64,000 nucleotides of DNA from Burkholderia sp. BCC0322 (GCF_902833045.1 NZ_CADFDU010000005.1:186583-250582); one strand, 5' to 3'. Numbered from the stretch's first letter, positions 47,782 through 57,324 are shown. Made by a program: numbers and translations. Notes: generated from the letters alone by a model not told the origin.

Positions 47782-48774
47782 TCAGCGCGACGCGCCGACG
47801 AGCGGGCGCGCGAACGCCGGATCGATCAGCGTATCGACGATCTTCGCGGGATCGACGCCGGGCCTGGTCAGCTGTTCGGCGGTCAGCACGGGCGCCGCCG
47901 CCTTCAGCGCCGCGCGCTGGGTGTCGCCGGGAACGGGATCGCTGAAGTCGTTGCGCTGCAGCTGCAGTGTCGCCACCGGCAGCGATACCTTCGATGCGTC
48001 GGCGACGATCTGCGCGGTATCGGCCGGATGCGCGACGATCCACTGACGCGCGCGATCGTAGACCTTCAGTACACGCGTGACGGCCTGCGGGTACTGGCTG
48101 GCGAACGCGTCGCGGACGTTCAGGAAACCATAGGTGTTGAATGCAACGTTGCGATAGAGCAGGCGAGCGCCGTCGTCGAGCTGCGCCGCGGCCATGTGCG
48201 GATCGAGGCCGGCCCAGGCATCGACCTGGCCGTTCGCGAGTGCGGTGCGCCCGTCGGGATGCTGCAGGTTGACGATCTCGACATCGTCGCGGGTCAGGCC
48301 GACCGTGTGCAGCGCGCGAAGCGTGAACAGGAACGGATCGGTGCCGCGCGTCGCGGCGATTTTCTTGCCCTTCAGGTCCGCGAGCGAGCGGATCGGCGAA
48401 TCCTTGCGGACCACGAGTGCGGTCCATTCAGGGCGGGAGAACACGTAGACCGTATGAATCGGGTTGCCGTTCGCGCGGGCGAGCACCGACGCGAGACCCG
48501 CGGCGGAACCGAAATCGACCGCGCCGCTGTTCAGGTATTCGAGGGCACGATTGCTGCCCAGGCTCAGCACCCAGCGAATCGACGTGCGGTCGGCCTTGAA
48601 TTCGTCTTCGAGCCAGCCGAAGTGACGGATCACCAGGCTCTCCGGTGAGTAGTACGCGTAGTCGGCGCGGATCTCCGCGGGTGTCGCGGCGCGTGCGTGC
48701 GCCGCGACGAGGCCGGCGAACGCGGCAACGAGGAGGGCCGCGGAGTGCCACGCGCGGGGCCAGGACAGCTTCAT
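47782..48774 (-). CDS. ssuA: Periplasmic sulfonate-binding protein
   Basis: Protein of 330 aa with a clear signal peptide (basic start, hydrophobic core, cleavage near HARA-ATP, residues 26-30). The mature part is a periplasmic-binding fold of the SsuA/NrtA family, with LGSNRALEYLNSGAVDFGS, GKKIAATRGTDP and ANGQVDAWAGLDPH. It delivers alkanesulfonates or related organosulfur anions to the permease and ATPase. It is the first gene of the operon; the promoter should lie in the 348-bp divergent gap towards the MFS gene. Confidence 0.92.
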   Translation of the reverse strand: MKLSWPRAWHSAALLVAAFAGLVAAHARAATPAEIRADYAYYSPESLVIRHFGWLEDEFKADRTSIRWVLSLGSNRALEYLNSGAVDFGSAAGLASVLARANGNPIHTVYVFSRPEWTALVVRKDSPIRSLADLKGKKIAATRGTDPFLFTLRALHTVGLTRDDVEIVNLQHPDGRTALANGQVDAWAGLDPHMAAAQLDDGARLLYRNVAFNTYGFLNVRDAFASQYPQAVTRVLKVYDRARQWIVAHPADTAQIVADASKVSLPVATLQLQRNDFSDPVPGDTQRAALKAAAPVLTAEQLTRPGVDPAKIVDTLIDPAFARPLVGASR

Positions 48775-49122
48775 CGGGAATGCTCCGGAAGAGCGGCAAG
48801 GTGCCGCGAACAGTCAGGGTGACCGGCTAATGTAACGAAGCATCGGCGATCCGCGAACGAAGAAATCCGCGATTGAACATGTACGCTGCTGCTAAGCGCG
48901 GACGGCGAGCAACTTAATGACGCACGCCGAATAATTTATCGCTTTATATCGGTTGGGATAAGCGGATCGGAAGAACAGAATGCATGCGGCCGGAACGTGA
49001 TGGCGGCGCGTGTCGAAAGGATCGCGGTAGCACCGGGTCTTTGTCGGTCGCGCATGTTGAACGCCCGACTTCCGGCTCCATGCGGACCTCGCCGATCATT
49101 CGGCGGAAAACTAAGGAATGCG
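48775..49122. promoter_or_regulatory. Divergent promoter region between the sulfonate transporter and MFS genes
   Basis: About 350 bp separating divergent starts. An AT-rich patch at about 48918-48960 stands out against the GC-rich background and is the likeliest place for promoter elements. CysB/Cbl/SfnR-type control would be expected for such genes, but I could not recognise a definite site. Confidence 0.4.
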
Positions 49123-50550
49123 ATGAGTTCGATTGATCTGAATGCTGTCACGCCGGTATCGTCACCCATTCGCTCTGCAAGCGACGTCGCGCGCCTGATC
49201 AACACGGTGGGCAGCCCGGTCAGCCATGCCCGGATGATCGTATTGCTGGCGCTCGGCGGCGTCTTTCTCGATGCGTACGACCTGACGACGCTCTCCTACG
49301 GGATCGATGACGTGGCGCGCGAGTTCGGCCTGACACCTGCGCTGACCGGGCTGGTCGGGTCGGCGATCATGATCGGCACGATCTTCGGCAGCCTGATCGG
49401 CGGATGGCTGACCGACAAGATCGGCCGCTATCAGGTTTTCATGGCCGATATGCTGTTTTTCGTGGTCGCGGCGATCGCGGCCGGGCTGGCGCCGAACGTC
49501 TGGGTGCTGATCGGCGCGCGCTTCGTGATGGGGCTTGGTGTCGGCATCGATCTGCCGGTCGCGATGGCGTTTCTCGCGGAGTTCTCGAAGTTCAACGGTC
49601 GCGGCAACAAGGCGTCGCGGCTCGCGGCGTGGTGCCCGATGTGGTACGTGGCGTCCTCGGTCTGCTTCCTGCTGATCTTCGGGCTGTATTTCCTGCTGCC
49701 TGCCGAGCACGCCGGATGGCTCTGGCGCGCGTCGCTGATCTTTGGCGCGGTGCCCGCGCTCGTCATCATTCTGTTCAGGAACCGCTTCATGAACGAATCG
49801 CCGCTGTGGGCCGCGAACCAGGGTGATCTGGCCAATGCCGCGCGGATTCTGCGCGAGTCGTACGGGATTCACGCGCACGAAGCGGAGGACGCCCGACGCG
49901 CGCCGAGCCCGCCGCCCGTGCGAATCCGCGTGCTGTTCCAGCGCCCGTACCTGGGGCGCACGATCGTCGCCAGCGTGATGAATCTGTGCATCCCGTTCGA
50001 ATACACGGCGATTGCCTTCTTCTTGCCGTCGATCCTGTCGCAGTTTCTCGGTGCGGGTGTGTTCGAAACGATCGCGGCGTCGCTGGCGCTGAACGTCCTG
50101 TTTGCGTTCACCGGCGGCTTGCTGGGCATGCGCCTGGCCCGTCGCCATGCGTCGCGTCATGTCGCGATCGCGGGATTCGCACTCCAGTGCGTCGCGCTCG
50201 TGGCGCTCGCGCTGGCGGGGCATCCGCATGGTGCAGTCGCGATCGGCTTCGTGCTGTTGATGCTCGGGACCTGGCTGTTCGCCGAAGGGTTCGGGCCCGG
50301 CGCGCAGATGATGATCTACCCGACGCTGTCGTATCCGGCGGCGATCCGCGGCACCGGCGTCGGCTTCGGGCGTTCGCTGTGCGGCATCGGTCAGGCGCTC
50401 GCGCTGTTCGTGCTGCCGATCCTGCAGGCCCGGCTCGGTACGGATATGTTCTGGGTCGTCGCGATCAGCGCCGCTACGCCGATCGTGTTCCTGCTGATCG
50501 TGCGTTACGAGCCGACGGCGCGTGATATCGACGACGACGGCGGTGCTTGA
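49123..50550 (+). CDS. MFS transporter
   Basis: Major facilitator permease of 475 aa with 12 predicted membrane helices. The family loop motif between TM2 and TM3 reads GGWLTDKIGRYQ near residues 92-103, and Asp/Tyr-rich TM1 (LDAYDLTTLSYG) is like the aromatic-acid/sugar porter branch. ATG 49123 has AAGGA about 6 nt upstream; a longer frame from 48997 is not supported. It diverges from the sulfonate ABC operon and faces the flavin monooxygenases, so import of an organosulfur or related acid is plausible, but the substrate is not determined. Confidence 0.93.
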   Translation: MSSIDLNAVTPVSSPIRSASDVARLINTVGSPVSHARMIVLLALGGVFLDAYDLTTLSYGIDDVAREFGLTPALTGLVGSAIMIGTIFGSLIGGWLTDKIGRYQVFMADMLFFVVAAIAAGLAPNVWVLIGARFVMGLGVGIDLPVAMAFLAEFSKFNGRGNKASRLAAWCPMWYVASSVCFLLIFGLYFLLPAEHAGWLWRASLIFGAVPALVIILFRNRFMNESPLWAANQGDLANAARILRESYGIHAHEAEDARRAPSPPPVRIRVLFQRPYLGRTIVASVMNLCIPFEYTAIAFFLPSILSQFLGAGVFETIAASLALNVLFAFTGGLLGMRLARRHASRHVAIAGFALQCVALVALALAGHPHGAVAIGFVLLMLGTWLFAEGFGPGAQMMIYPTLSYPAAIRGTGVGFGRSLCGIGQALALFVLPILQARLGTDMFWVVAISAATPIVFLLIVRYEPTARDIDDDGGA

Positions 50551-50811
50551 GCGAGGTCGCGGTCGCGCGTCATTGGGAACGCGAGCGCGCTGGGTGCGCG
50601 CGTCGTCGTTGCCACGACCGCAATGCTCGCCCGCTCGATGTGCGAGCGCGGAAGCAGAGTGCACGTAGGCGTCGCACCGGGTGGCGAGTGAGGGGAGAGG
50701 GGCGATCGGGCGGCGGATCGGGCGAGTGGTGGCCCGACGCACCGGTTTCTGCTCATCGTGAAGCCGGCCGGCCCGCACGCGGGCCAACCAGCCGATACAT
50801 TGCCGTTACGC

Positions 50812-52206
50812 TCAGGCCGCTACCCGCTCGGCATCGCGCTTGACCTGCTCGATGTCGCGGAACTGCGCGGCCGGATGTTCGTCAGGCAGCCGCGCCGATC
50901 CGCCGAACAGTTTCTCGCGCAGCGTGCCGGGCGCATAGCCGGTCGGATACACGCCGCGCCGCTGCAGCTCGGGGACGAGATGACGCACGACATCCTCGAA
51001 GGTTTCGTGCGCCAACGCATACGCGAGATTGAAGCCGTCCACGTCGGTAGCGGCGACCCATTCCTGCAGGATGTCCGCGACGGTCGCGGCCGAGCCGACG
51101 AACACCGGGCCCAGGCCGCCGATGCCGCCCCAGGCCGCCAGTTCCTCGATCGTCCATGCGGTGTCGCCGCCCGCCAGGTGCTCGACCGCCGACACGATCG
51201 CATTCGTTTCGACGCGCCGGACGGGATCGCCCGGCGCGTACTGGCCGAAGTCGATGCCGGTCCAGCCGGACATGAACACCAGCGAACCGTCGTACGACAC
51301 ATACTGGCGATATTCGTCGAACTTTGCCTGCGCTTTCTCGTCGGTTTCGTCGACGATCACGGTGACGAGGTTGTAGATCAGGACCTTGCTCGCGTCGCGC
51401 CCGGCAGCCGTGGCCTGCGCGCGCACGTCGGCCACGTAGCGCGCGAGCTGCGGGCGGGTCGGCGCGGCGACGAACACGCATTCCGCGTGTTGCGCGGCGA
51501 ACGCCTTGCCAGGGCCGGACGCGCCGGCCTGGAACAGCACCGGCGTGCGCTGCGGCGACGGTTCGCACAGGTGGTAGCCGGGTACGTCGAAGAAGCGGCC
51601 CTTGTGGCCGATCTCATGCACTTTCTCCGGATGCGTGAACACGCGGCCGTCGCGATCGCGGACGACCGCCCCGTCTTCCCAGCTCCCCTCGAACAGCTTG
51701 TACAGCACCTCGACGTATTCGGCCGCGACCGCATAGCGGTCGTCGTGCGTGCGCAAGCCGTGATCGCCGACGTTCTTCGCGCCGCTTTCGAGGTAGGACG
51801 TGACGATGTTCCACGCGAGCCGGCCCTTCGTGTGGTGGTCGGCGGTCGACAGCCGGCGCGCGAACGTGTACGGGTGCTCGAACGTCGTCGATGCGGTGAT
51901 GCCGATGCCGAGATGCTCGGTCGCCATCGCGATCGGCGCGGCGAGCTGCAGCGGATCGTTGACCGGGATCTGCGCGGCCTGTTGCAGCGCGTGGTAATTG
52001 CTGCCTTGGTAGACGTCGTAATAGCCGATCACGTCCGCGATGAAGATCGCATCGAAAATCCCGCGTTCGAGCACGCGCGCGAGGTCGGTCCAGTAGTCGA
52101 GATCCTTGTACTGCCACGACCGGTCGCGCGGGTGGGCCCACAGCCCGGGCGACTGGTGGCCGACGCAGTTCATCTCGAACGCGTTGAAGCGGATGGTCTT
52201 GCTCAT
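50812..52206 (-). CDS. NtaA/SnaA/DszA-family FMN-dependent monooxygenase
   Basis: Flavin monooxygenase of 464 aa in the luciferase-like superfamily. Family marks are HPRDRSWQYKDLDYWTDLAR, the ADVIGYYDVYQG segment, TFEHPYTFARRLSTADHHTKGR, WNIVTSYLES and LFQAGASGPGKAFAA. DszA, NtaA and DmoA of this family cleave C-S or C-N bonds of sulfones, chelators or dimethyl sulfide using FMNH2 from a partner reductase. ATG 52206 overlaps the stop of the upstream flavoenzyme (ATGA). Together with that gene it forms a two-step organosulfur oxidation unit near a sulfonate transporter. No reductase gene is in view. Confidence 0.93.
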   Translation of the reverse strand: MSKTIRFNAFEMNCVGHQSPGLWAHPRDRSWQYKDLDYWTDLARVLERGIFDAIFIADVIGYYDVYQGSNYHALQQAAQIPVNDPLQLAAPIAMATEHLGIGITASTTFEHPYTFARRLSTADHHTKGRLAWNIVTSYLESGAKNVGDHGLRTHDDRYAVAAEYVEVLYKLFEGSWEDGAVVRDRDGRVFTHPEKVHEIGHKGRFFDVPGYHLCEPSPQRTPVLFQAGASGPGKAFAAQHAECVFVAAPTRPQLARYVADVRAQATAAGRDASKVLIYNLVTVIVDETDEKAQAKFDEYRQYVSYDGSLVFMSGWTGIDFGQYAPGDPVRRVETNAIVSAVEHLAGGDTAWTIEELAAWGGIGGLGPVFVGSAATVADILQEWVAATDVDGFNLAYALAHETFEDVVRHLVPELQRRGVYPTGYAPGTLREKLFGGSARLPDEHPAAQFRDIEQVKRDAERVAA

Positions 52207-53486
52207 CGGGCGGCTCCTGTCGCTGCCTGCGTGTTCGCGCTCGCATCCACATCCGCGCCTGCGCCGTTGCCGATCTGCCAGACGAACGGCGGCGTGCGCC
52301 CGTTGATGACCCAGTCGCCGACGATCCGTGCCTTGTAGACGAGCGGATTGTGCGACGACACGGTGCGCGCATTGCGCCAGTGACGATCGAGCGCCGTCGT
52401 GCTGCGGGTCGCGGAAGCGCCGAGCGCGTCGAACAGGCGCGTCGCCGCGCGCAATACGAGTTCCGACACGACGAGCTGGCTTTGCGCGGATTCGATCTCG
52501 GCCGCGACGTTCGCATCGTGCTCGGCCGTTGCGTCGCCGCCGAAGTGCGCTTCGTAGGCCTGTTGCAGCGGCTGCGCGGCGCGCAGCGCGAGCGCGTCGG
52601 CCGCATAGGCCCACGACGCGATCTCGCCGATGACCTGTTGAAGCTGCGCGTCGTCGGCCGCGCGCGGGGCGTTGCCGTGGCTGTATACGCGGGTGCGGCG
52701 GCGTACCAGGTCGCCCGCGTCGCGCACGATCGCGTGGCCGATGCCGGCCAGCGTCGCGACGTGGAAGAGCTGGTAGAACGCCGTCTGGTACTTGAAGCGT
52801 CGCGCGAAGTCGGTGATGTCCCGTGCGTCGACCGCCGCGTCTTCGAAGCGCGTGGTGCCGCTGCCGGTCGTCGTCTGGCCGAAGCCGTCCCAGTCGTCTT
52901 CGCGGATCACGCCGGGCTGCGCGGTTGCCACGGCGACGATCACGTCGCGGCCGTCGTCCGCGCGTTGCGCGAACACGTCGATCCAGTCGGCGAACAGGCT
53001 GCCGGTGCTGTAGAACTTCCGGCCGTTCAGCACGAACCGGCCATTCCGTTCCGAAACCTTCGTGATGGTCTGGCCAAGCGCGACGTCGCCGGTTTCCGTC
53101 CACGCATTGCCGACGAGCTGGCCGCTCGCGAAGCGGTCGAACCACGTCTGGCGATCGGCGCCGGGCGGCGCGTTCAGCCAGTCCTCGACGAACGCGAAGT
53201 GCCCGCGCAAGGCCTGCGGCAGATTGGAATCGGCGGTGGCGAGTTCGATCAACAGCCGGAACAGCTGCGGCAGCGACGCGCCGGCGCCGCCGTCGTGCAC
53301 CGGCAGCCGCACGGCGCCGAAGCCGGCGGCCTTCAGCCAGCCGATCGCCTCGTGCGGCAGCTCGCGGCGGTGCTCGCGTTCCGTGGTGCCGGCCGCGATG
53401 CGTTCGAAGATCGGCCTGAAGCGGCTGGCAAGCGCGTCATAGTCGGCGCCGGTGGAAAGGCGGGTTGCTGCGGGAGACGAAGTCAT
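52203..53486 (-). CDS. DszC/SfnB-like flavin-dependent monooxygenase (acyl-CoA dehydrogenase fold)
   Basis: Protein of 427 aa with the acyl-CoA dehydrogenase fold but the motifs of the DszC/SfnB branch: GRKFYSTGSLFADW, DDWDGFGQTTTGSGTTRFED and the tail ALDRHWRNARTVSSHNPL. The catalytic Glu of true acyl-CoA dehydrogenases is not evident. DszC-type enzymes use FMNH2 and O2 to oxidise sulfur atoms. ATG 53486 has AAGGA 6 nt upstream; the longer frame from 53585 is not supported. It is the first gene of the pair with the NtaA/DszA-type enzyme and is divergent from a second paralogue at 53778. Confidence 0.92.
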   Translation of the reverse strand: MTSSPAATRLSTGADYDALASRFRPIFERIAAGTTEREHRRELPHEAIGWLKAAGFGAVRLPVHDGGAGASLPQLFRLLIELATADSNLPQALRGHFAFVEDWLNAPPGADRQTWFDRFASGQLVGNAWTETGDVALGQTITKVSERNGRFVLNGRKFYSTGSLFADWIDVFAQRADDGRDVIVAVATAQPGVIREDDWDGFGQTTTGSGTTRFEDAAVDARDITDFARRFKYQTAFYQLFHVATLAGIGHAIVRDAGDLVRRRTRVYSHGNAPRAADDAQLQQVIGEIASWAYAADALALRAAQPLQQAYEAHFGGDATAEHDANVAAEIESAQSQLVVSELVLRAATRLFDALGASATRSTTALDRHWRNARTVSSHNPLVYKARIVGDWVINGRTPPFVWQIGNGAGADVDASANTQAATGAAR

Positions 53487-53777
53487 GCGGAGTCCTTGAA
53501 AGGCGGGGTCGTCGATGCCGGCAGGCCAGTATATGAAGCGCGCTGCCGACGATCCAATAACGGATTCGCACATCGTTATCGCCATCGGGCATTACGCCGG
53601 CGGGGCGGCGTGGTGTCGATGCTGAAGCGTCGATCTCACCGCTGACGCGCGGTTTCCTGCCTGCGGCGTGCCGGATCGTTTGTCGTCCGAAGGAATATCG
53701 TTGTGCGAATCGATCGGTTTGCCGGCATGCGGGGCGCTGCTAGATTGAATCTTTCCGTCAATCAGCAGGAGAGCCCG
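53487..53777. promoter_or_regulatory. Divergent promoter region between two SfnB/DszC-type genes
   Basis: About 290 bp between divergent starts. It should contain both promoters; no clear operator or sigma-54 -24/-12 element was recognised by eye. Confidence 0.35.
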
Positions 53778-55016
53778 ATGTCAGAGACGAGCGCCACGAT
53801 CCAGGAACGGCCGGCCGATACGCAACCTCAGGCGGCCCGCGTGATCGCCGACGACGCGCAGGCCATCGCGGCCGCGCATGCGCTTGCGCAGCGGCTCGCG
53901 GAAGGGGCGGCCGAGCGCGACCGGGCGCGCCGACTGCCGCACGACGAGATCGAATGGTTCTCGCAATCGGGGCTGTGGGCCATCACGGTGCCGAAGGCCT
54001 ATGGCGGCGCGGGCGTATCGCATGTGACGCTGACGGAGGTCGTGAAGATCGTCGCGGCGGCCGATCCGTCGCTCGGGCAGTTGCCGCAAAATCATTTCGG
54101 GCTGGTCGACGTGATCGCGCTGACCGGCACCGACGCGCAGAAGCGTCACTTTTTCTCGGAAGTGCTGAGCGGCAAGCGGTTCGGCAACGGTTTTTCGGAG
54201 AAGGGCACGAAGCACGTGCTCGACCTGAAGACGCGCGTGCGGCGGGACGGCGACGATTACGTCGTCGACGGCACCAAGTTCTATTCGACCGGGGCGCTGT
54301 TCGCGCATTACGTGCCGGTGCTCGGCCTCGACGACGAGCGCCACGCGTGGCTCGCGTACATTCGCCAGCCGACGCCCGGGCTGACCGTGATCGACGACTG
54401 GTCGGGGTTCGGGCAGCGGACCACCGCGAGCGGCACCGTCGTGCTCGACGAGGTGCGCGTGCCTGCGTCGCACGTGCTGCCGGCCCAGCGCGTGTCGGAT
54501 CTGCCGACGTTGAACGGCCCGCTGTCGCAGATCATCCAGGCCGCGATCGACGCGGGCATCGCGAAGGCCGCGCTCGACGATACGCTGGCGTTCGTGCGCA
54601 CGCGCACGCGGCCGTGGGTCGACAGCGGCGTCGAGCGGGCGGCCGACGATCCGCTGACGATTCGCGAGATCGGGCACTTGCACATCCAGCTGCATGCGGC
54701 GGAGGCGCTGCTCGAGCGCGCGGCGCGTACGCTCGACGAGATCGCGGCGCGCGACGACGTGACCGAGGGCGATGTGGCGCGCGCGTCGGTGGCGGTGGGC
54801 GAGGCGAAGGTGTTGACGACGGAGATTGCGCTGCTCGCGGGCGAGAAGCTGTTCGAGCTGGCCGGCACGCAGTCGACGCTGGCCGAGCACAACCTCGACC
54901 GGCATTGGCGCAATGCACGCACGCACACGCTGCACGATCCGGTGCGCTGGAAATATCACCTCGTCGGCAACTACTACCTGAACGGCGTGCGGCCGGCGCG
55001 CCATGCGTGGAATTGA
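53778..55016 (+). CDS. sfnB: SfnB-family sulfur-acquisition flavoenzyme
   Basis: Acyl-CoA-dehydrogenase-fold protein of 412 aa, typical of SfnB. Visible marks are PKAYGGAGVSHVTL, GQLPQNHFGLVDVI, DGTKFYSTGALFAHYVPVLG, DDWSGFGQRTTASGTVVLDEV and HNLDRHWRNARTHTLHDPVRWKYHLVGNY. SfnB proteins are expressed under sulfate limitation and linked to dimethyl sulfone and related organosulfur use. ATG 53778 is preceded by CAGGAGAG. It is a paralogue of the divergent DszC-like gene, not co-transcribed with it. Confidence 0.93.
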   Translation: MSETSATIQERPADTQPQAARVIADDAQAIAAAHALAQRLAEGAAERDRARRLPHDEIEWFSQSGLWAITVPKAYGGAGVSHVTLTEVVKIVAAADPSLGQLPQNHFGLVDVIALTGTDAQKRHFFSEVLSGKRFGNGFSEKGTKHVLDLKTRVRRDGDDYVVDGTKFYSTGALFAHYVPVLGLDDERHAWLAYIRQPTPGLTVIDDWSGFGQRTTASGTVVLDEVRVPASHVLPAQRVSDLPTLNGPLSQIIQAAIDAGIAKAALDDTLAFVRTRTRPWVDSGVERAADDPLTIREIGHLHIQLHAAEALLERAARTLDEIAARDDVTEGDVARASVAVGEAKVLTTEIALLAGEKLFELAGTQSTLAEHNLDRHWRNARTHTLHDPVRWKYHLVGNYYLNGVRPARHAWN

Positions 55017-55216
55017 ACGCGTGGCGACCGTGGTGTGATGGCTCGGCGAGGGTTGAGCGCATCGCCGCGGTCGAATGCCTCACGCGATCATGAGCGAACC
55101 CGGCAATGCGTTCGTCGAAGCGCAATCGCCGGGTATCGGGCGGATGAATGCTGCCAGGCGGGTGTGACTGTCACGTCGCGGCGACGCGATGAAGTCACCG
55201 CACCCGATGCGTCGGC

Positions 55217-55624
55217 TTACCGGGGCGAGTCAGGCAGCGTGTAGTCGAAGCGGTACGAATGCTGGCCGTTGTCGATGGCAATGGTCATCGAGCCTGAGAG
55301 CCCCAGCAATTCTCCGGTTCCGGAATCGGGCACGACGGTGATCGATTGCTGCGGCTGCCCGCGCGTCATCGTGGAGCTGTGCTGCAGGACAAAACTGCCG
55401 TGGCGGCCGCCCAGCGCACCTTGCACGGTTTCCATCGCCACATAGCCGGCGGAGCCCTGGACGCTGCTTCGAAACGCGAGCATCTCTCCCTGACTGACGG
55501 CTTCCAGGTCGCCGTGATACTGCTTGTCCAGCGACATGCGGCCGAGCCCGGCGTGTTCCGCGACGGTACTCAGGGATTCCGGATTCAGCTTCACTTCAAA
55601 CGGACCATTGGCCAGCAATGTCAT
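55217..55624 (-). CDS. DUF3224 family protein
   Basis: Small protein of 135 aa with the DUF3224 pattern: an N-terminal FEVKLNPE segment, DKQYHGDLEAVSQGEML, AMETVQGALGGRHGSFVLQHSSTM, then VVPDSGTGELLGLSGSM and a C-terminal HSYRFDYTLP. Its family resembles allene-oxide-cyclase-like barrels, but the biochemical role is unknown. It precedes the perhydrolase-like gene's 3' end by 150 bp and is not clearly in an operon with it. Confidence 0.88.
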   Translation of the reverse strand: MTLLANGPFEVKLNPESLSTVAEHAGLGRMSLDKQYHGDLEAVSQGEMLAFRSSVQGSAGYVAMETVQGALGGRHGSFVLQHSSTMTRGQPQQSITVVPDSGTGELLGLSGSMTIAIDNGQHSYRFDYTLPDSPR

Positions 55625-55774
55625 CGCAGCGCTCCTCGTCGAATGGGCAACCCGGACTATAAACCAGCCGGATTCCGCCGGAGTAACGGTTTGCGCGATA
55701 GGGCGGAATCGAATACGAATCGGACGGCCTTCAGCCGCGGCGGCAACTGAAGGTCGCGGTGGCGTTGTCGGCGT

Positions 55775-56605
55775 TCAGCTGCGGATGAACGCGAGCAGAT
55801 CGGCGTTGATCGTCTCGGCGTTCGACGTGGGCATGCCATGCGGGAAGCCGGCATACGTCTTCAACGTGCTGTTCCTGGCCAGCTTCGCCGACAGGAGACC
55901 GGAGTCGGCATACGGGACGATCTGGTCGTCGTCGCCATGCATCACGAGAACGGGAATCGTGGTGCTTTTCAGGTCTTCGGTGAAGTCGGTCTGCGAGAAC
56001 GCGACGATGCCGTCGTAGTGCGCCTTCGCGCTGCCCATCATGCCCTGCCGCCACCAGTTCCAGATCACGCCTTGCGACGGTTTTGCGCCGTCGCGGTTGT
56101 AGCCGTAGAACGGGCCGGCCGGGACGTCGTAGTAGAACTGAGCGCGGTTTGCCGCGAGTTGCGCCTGGAGGTTGTCGAACACCGCTTTCGGCAGGCCGCC
56201 CGGATTGCTGTCCGTCTGGACCATCAGCGGCGGAACGGCGCTGATCAGCACGGCCTTGGCGACGGGGTCTTCGCCGTGACGGGCGACATAGTGGATGACC
56301 TCGCCGCCGCCGGTCGAATGGCCGACGTGCACGGCGCCTTGCACGCCGAGGTGTTTCACGACCGCGGCGACGTCGTCCGCGTAGTGATCCATGCCATGAC
56401 CGTCCCAGACCTGGCTGGAGCGCCCGTGGCCGCGACGGTCGTGCGCGATCACGCGGTAGCCCTGTGCGAGGAAGTAGAGCATCTGCGCATCCCAGTCGTC
56501 GGCGCTGAGCGGCCAGCCATGATGAAAGAAGATCACCTGGGCGTCGCGCGGGCCCCAGTCCTTGTAGAAGATGTCGACGCCATCCCTCGTTGTGACGTAT
56601 CCCAT
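55775..56605 (-). CDS. Alpha/beta hydrolase of the non-heme chloroperoxidase / perhydrolase type
   Basis: Hydrolase of 276 aa. HHGWPLSADDWDAQM (oxyanion region), GHGRSSQVWDGHGMDHYADD, nucleophile elbow GHSTGG near residue 95, acid Asp in GDDDQIVPY near 225 and His in FPHGMP near 253. This is the bacterial cofactor-free haloperoxidase/perhydrolase pattern. Halogenation is usually an in vitro side reaction; esterase or perhydrolase activity is more likely. CAGGAG lies before ATG 56605. It is divergent from a MerR gene and driven by a promoter with a 19-bp spacer, so MerR activation is expected. Confidence 0.93.
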   Translation of the reverse strand: MGYVTTRDGVDIFYKDWGPRDAQVIFFHHGWPLSADDWDAQMLYFLAQGYRVIAHDRRGHGRSSQVWDGHGMDHYADDVAAVVKHLGVQGAVHVGHSTGGGEVIHYVARHGEDPVAKAVLISAVPPLMVQTDSNPGGLPKAVFDNLQAQLAANRAQFYYDVPAGPFYGYNRDGAKPSQGVIWNWWRQGMMGSAKAHYDGIVAFSQTDFTEDLKSTTIPVLVMHGDDDQIVPYADSGLLSAKLARNSTLKTYAGFPHGMPTSNAETINADLLAFIRS

Positions 56606-56724
56606 GTCTGCTCCTGTTCGGTGGGCGATGTCGATCCGTGACGGTCCTGCCGTTCGCGGTGGTCGCCAGGCGGGCGCTGCGTACGCGGCGGCATCGGCCG
56701 TCCGCCTGCCTTGGCGATGCACTC

Positions 56725-56755
56725 ACTCTAGGTTTAAAGTTAGGTTTAATGTCAA
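56725..56755 (-). promoter_or_regulatory. MerR-type promoter of the perhydrolase-like gene
   Basis: Read on the minus strand: TTGACA, a 19-bp spacer, then TAGAGT. The over-long spacer is the hallmark of promoters that MerR proteins twist into register. The spacer reads ttaaacctaactttaaacc and resembles those of two other promoters in this window. The MerR gene starts 18 bp away on the other strand, so the site may also control it. Confidence 0.7.
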
Positions 56756-56773
56756 TGCGCTGGCGAGGCAGGT

Positions 56774-57223
56774 ATGAGAATTGGGGAGCTCGCGAAGCTC
56801 AGTGGCCTGACGGCATCGCGGATCCGTTTCTACGAGGCTGAAGGGCTGCTCACGGCCGTGGAGCGCGGCACGAATGGTTATCGCGACTACGGCGACGATG
56901 CGGTGTGGATGCTTGAGATCATCGCCAGCGCACAGAGCGCCGGGTTCTCGCTGGAGCAGATTCGCCATCTGCTGCCGGTGAAAGCCGGCAACTGGCAGCA
57001 TGACGGGCTGGTGGAGGCACTCGAACGGAAAGTCGCCGAGATCGAGGCGATGCAGAAGCGCCTCAAGGAGAACAAGGCGCAGCTGCTGGTTGCGATCGAC
57101 AGCATCAAGAACCGGCCGACCGAGCTGAACTGCTCGGAGCGTACGCGATGGGTGATGGACCGGTTGCGCAATTCGGGCGAGGTGTCGACATCCGGCAAGG
57201 GGCGTCGCACGGCCGTCAAATGA
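56774..57223 (+). CDS. MerR-family transcriptional regulator
   Basis: Regulator of 149 aa. Winged HTH at residues 1-70 (MRIGELAKLSGLTASRIRFY, then EAEGLLTAVERGTNGYRDY), followed by a dimerization coiled coil about 80-118. One Cys lies after the coil (ELNCSER), at a position shared with the second MerR of this window (SVDCATR). It does not have the metal-binding Cys set of MerR/CueR/ZntR. It is divergent from the perhydrolase-like hydrolase over a 19-bp-spacer promoter. The inducer is unknown. Confidence 0.93.
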   Translation: MRIGELAKLSGLTASRIRFYEAEGLLTAVERGTNGYRDYGDDAVWMLEIIASAQSAGFSLEQIRHLLPVKAGNWQHDGLVEALERKVAEIEAMQKRLKENKAQLLVAIDSIKNRPTELNCSERTRWVMDRLRNSGEVSTSGKGRRTAVK

Positions 57224-57293
57224 TCCGACATCGGCGCGGCGAGCGCCTGCCGGTCGCCCGGACGCAATCCGACGTGCCCCTCTACGCGGGCCC

Positions 57294-57324
57294 TTGACCT
57301 TAAAGTTGACTTCAATCTTAGAGT
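57294..57324 (+). promoter_or_regulatory. MerR-type promoter of the acetoacetate-decarboxylase-like operon
   Basis: TTGACC, a 19-bp spacer (ttaaagttgacttcaatct), then TAGAGT, about 76 bp before the start codon at 57400. Same architecture and similar spacer to the sites at 56725 and 61033, and the -10 TAGAGT is identical to the first. Confidence 0.7.
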
